Shown here: piece after piece, positions 63,114 through 64,000 of the stretch | Layout: the number at the start of each line of letters is the position of its first letter | Position numbering within the stretch: position 1 is the first letter of the stretch | From: Christensenella sp. | GTDB taxonomy: Bacteria > Bacillota > Clostridia > Christensenellales > UBA3700 | Direction of reading: 5' to 3' | DNA: 64,000 nt | Assembly: GCA_022784465.1 (NCBI GenBank) | Contig: JALFUR010000008.1 | Span: 41,014-105,013 of the forward strand | Notes under the pieces: generated by a model | Seen by the model: only the letters and a program-made list of their open reading frames with translations | The model's database searches: none | Told to the model about the DNA's origin: nothing | Position numbers and translations under genes: made by a program

Positions 63114-63777
63114 TTATTGCCTCTAGTTTATATATTTTTCGTCCATCTAACATATATTTAATTTCATGCTCAGTAAGGATGTTTCCCTCTTCTTTGTTAT
63201 TTTCTAAATCATAATTAATATTTGCAATATCCCAGCCGTTTTTCTTAAACGAATCACAAGAAAACTCAAAGAAATCTAAATTATCTGTTTTTTGTATTAT
63301 TTTCCCATTAGGTTTTAATATTTTTTTATATATATCAAGAAATCTTTTACTTGTTAATCTTTGCTTTTCATCTGTCTTATTGGGCAAAGGATTTGAGAAA
63401 TTTAAATAGATTGTACTTATAGAATCATCCATTATATATTTTTCCAAACACTCTATTCTACAATTTATAAATTTCAAATTTGAAAGATTTTCGCTTCTTG
63501 CTTTATCTATTGCGGAAATGATTATATTGCTAAACATCTCTACGCCTATAAAATTTACGTCCCTATTTTGCTTTGCTTTCTCAACAATAAATCCGCCAAG
63601 CCCACAACCTAAATCTAATTCAATGCGATTTGAATTATTAAACACTAAAGGATAATTAATATAGTCTTTATCCTTAATGAATAAATTTACATCTCTAAAT
63701 TGGCCTTCATAAGCAAGCAAATAATCTATAGAAGCCCTAATTCTTTCCTCTAAATTATTTTTTCTTCTCATTCTCAT
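63103..63777 (-). CDS. trmB: tRNA (guanine-46-N7)-methyltransferase
   Basis: 224 residues from ATG 63777. SAM motif ELDLGCGLGGFIVEKA, then FIGVEMFSN, and the family block YLNFSNPLPNKTDEKQRLT (usually FPDPWPKKRH-like), IIQKTDNLDFFEFS and TEHEIKYM. It makes m7G46 in tRNA. The start MRMRRKNNLEERI matches the family; the in-frame ATG 60 bases earlier would add a hydrophobic stretch not expected in TrmB. A TATAAT ends 7 bases before the ATG, with no ribosome binding site. First gene of the operon. Confidence 0.9.
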   Translation of the reverse strand: MRMRRKNNLEERIRASIDYLLAYEGQFRDVNLFIKDKDYINYPLVFNNSNRIELDLGCGLGGFIVEKAKQNRDVNFIGVEMFSNIIISAIDKARSENLSNLKFINCRIECLEKYIMDDSISTIYLNFSNPLPNKTDEKQRLTSKRFLDIYKKILKPNGKIIQKTDNLDFFEFSCDSFKKNGWDIANINYDLENNKEEGNILTEHEIKYMLDGRKIYKLEAINVK

Positions 63778-63784
63778 AATAATA

Positions 63785-63813
63785 ATTATATGGATAATAG
63801 CCCATTTTAGCAA
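63785..63813 (-). promoter_or_regulatory. Promoter abutting the trmB start codon
   Basis: TTGCTA (63813-63808), 17-base spacer, TATAAT (63790-63785), then 7 bases and ATG 63777. Same layout as the hydrolase-like gene at 31710; suggests a leaderless message. Confidence 0.6.
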
Positions 63814-63839
63814 ATCTATTAATTTATCAATTATCATGT

Positions 63840-64000
63840 TATAATGTTTATAGGTATTGATTAGGAGCTAACTATATAAGAGTCAAGTAGAATTACAAAG
63901 AAATTTAAAAGTTAGCGAGAAAAATAAAAAAGAGCGTGCAAACGCATAGAAGCAGGATGCTTCTAAAAAGCACATTGAAAGTTGAATAAGTTAGATAATA
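63840..64000 (+). promoter_or_regulatory. Possible rRNA-operon leader (partial)
   Basis: TATAAT (63840-63845), then small hairpins (GCGT-GCAA-ACGC and AGAAGC-AGGAT-GCTTCT), then ACATTGAAAGTTGAATAAG at the edge. That last string resembles leader and spacer sequences next to 16S and 23S genes in Firmicutes. No ORF. The rRNA itself would lie beyond the window. Confidence 0.35.

Overview
The window looks like a chromosome piece from an uncultured anaerobic member of the Bacillota (class Clostridia or close to it). The DNA is AT-rich, and TGA is used as a stop. Most starts carry AGGAGG-type ribosome binding sites. Lipobox lipoproteins with one cell membrane, an mrnC/rlmB/sigH neighbourhood, QueH, DUF711/ACT, DUF951, BaiN-type flavoproteins and an [FeFe] hydrogenase all fit that group. 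No species can be named from the sequence alone.

Layout. 1-5.8 kb (minus): a truncated leucine-rich-repeat surface protein, a membrane-anchored GH28-like beta-helix protein and two overlapping flavoprotein genes. 5.9-27.5 kb (minus): one operon of four exported proteins, namely a 3077-residue lipoprotein, two membrane-anchored MBG/beta-helix proteins of 1983 and 1928 residues, and a 177-residue lipoprotein. 27.7-31.6 kb (minus): a five-gene operon ending in a response regulator and sensor kinase. Phased direct repeats lie between it and the giant genes. 31.7-36.7 kb (plus): a degenerate alpha/beta hydrolase, DUF951, signal peptidase I, a Cys-rich small protein, ACT protein, DUF711 and RlmB. 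36.7-40.7 kb (minus): aminotransferase, two class II aldolases, Mini-RNase III and a SigH-like sigma factor. 40.9-42.1 kb (plus): a membrane M28-like protein. 42.1-48.2 kb (minus): a seven-gene operon with two degenerate iron-ADH-like proteins, QueH, DUF975, a trypsin-like lipoprotein and a PAP2 phosphatase. 48.3-50.5 kb (plus): a 38-residue ORF and a second two-component system. 50.5-55.9 kb: TrmN6, tRNA-Arg(ACG), then a compositionally distinct island with a rhodanese and a hydrogenase-rubredoxin-rubrerythrin fusion, bordered by related repeats, and a DUF4143 ATPase. 56-63.8 kb (minus): ZIP transporter, then a seven-gene operon from TrmB to a radical SAM protein. The last 150 bases resemble an rRNA-operon leader.

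How it works together. The most distinctive system is the giant surface-protein operon with its adjacent sensor/regulator/zinc-ribbon operon, which I read as a regulated cell-surface machine of unknown function. The second is the tRNA-flanked oxygen-defence module, in which H2 oxidation could in principle feed electrons through rubredoxin to a peroxide-reducing rubrerythrin in one polypeptide. A third theme is family members that have lost active-site residues: an alpha/beta hydrolase with Lys for Ser, an M28 protein with Asn-Lys for Glu-Glu, two iron-ADH-like proteins without most metal ligands, and one of two class II aldolases without its third His. Three operon-leading genes have a promoter -10 box ending 6-7 bases before ATG and no ribosome binding site, which suggests leaderless mRNAs.
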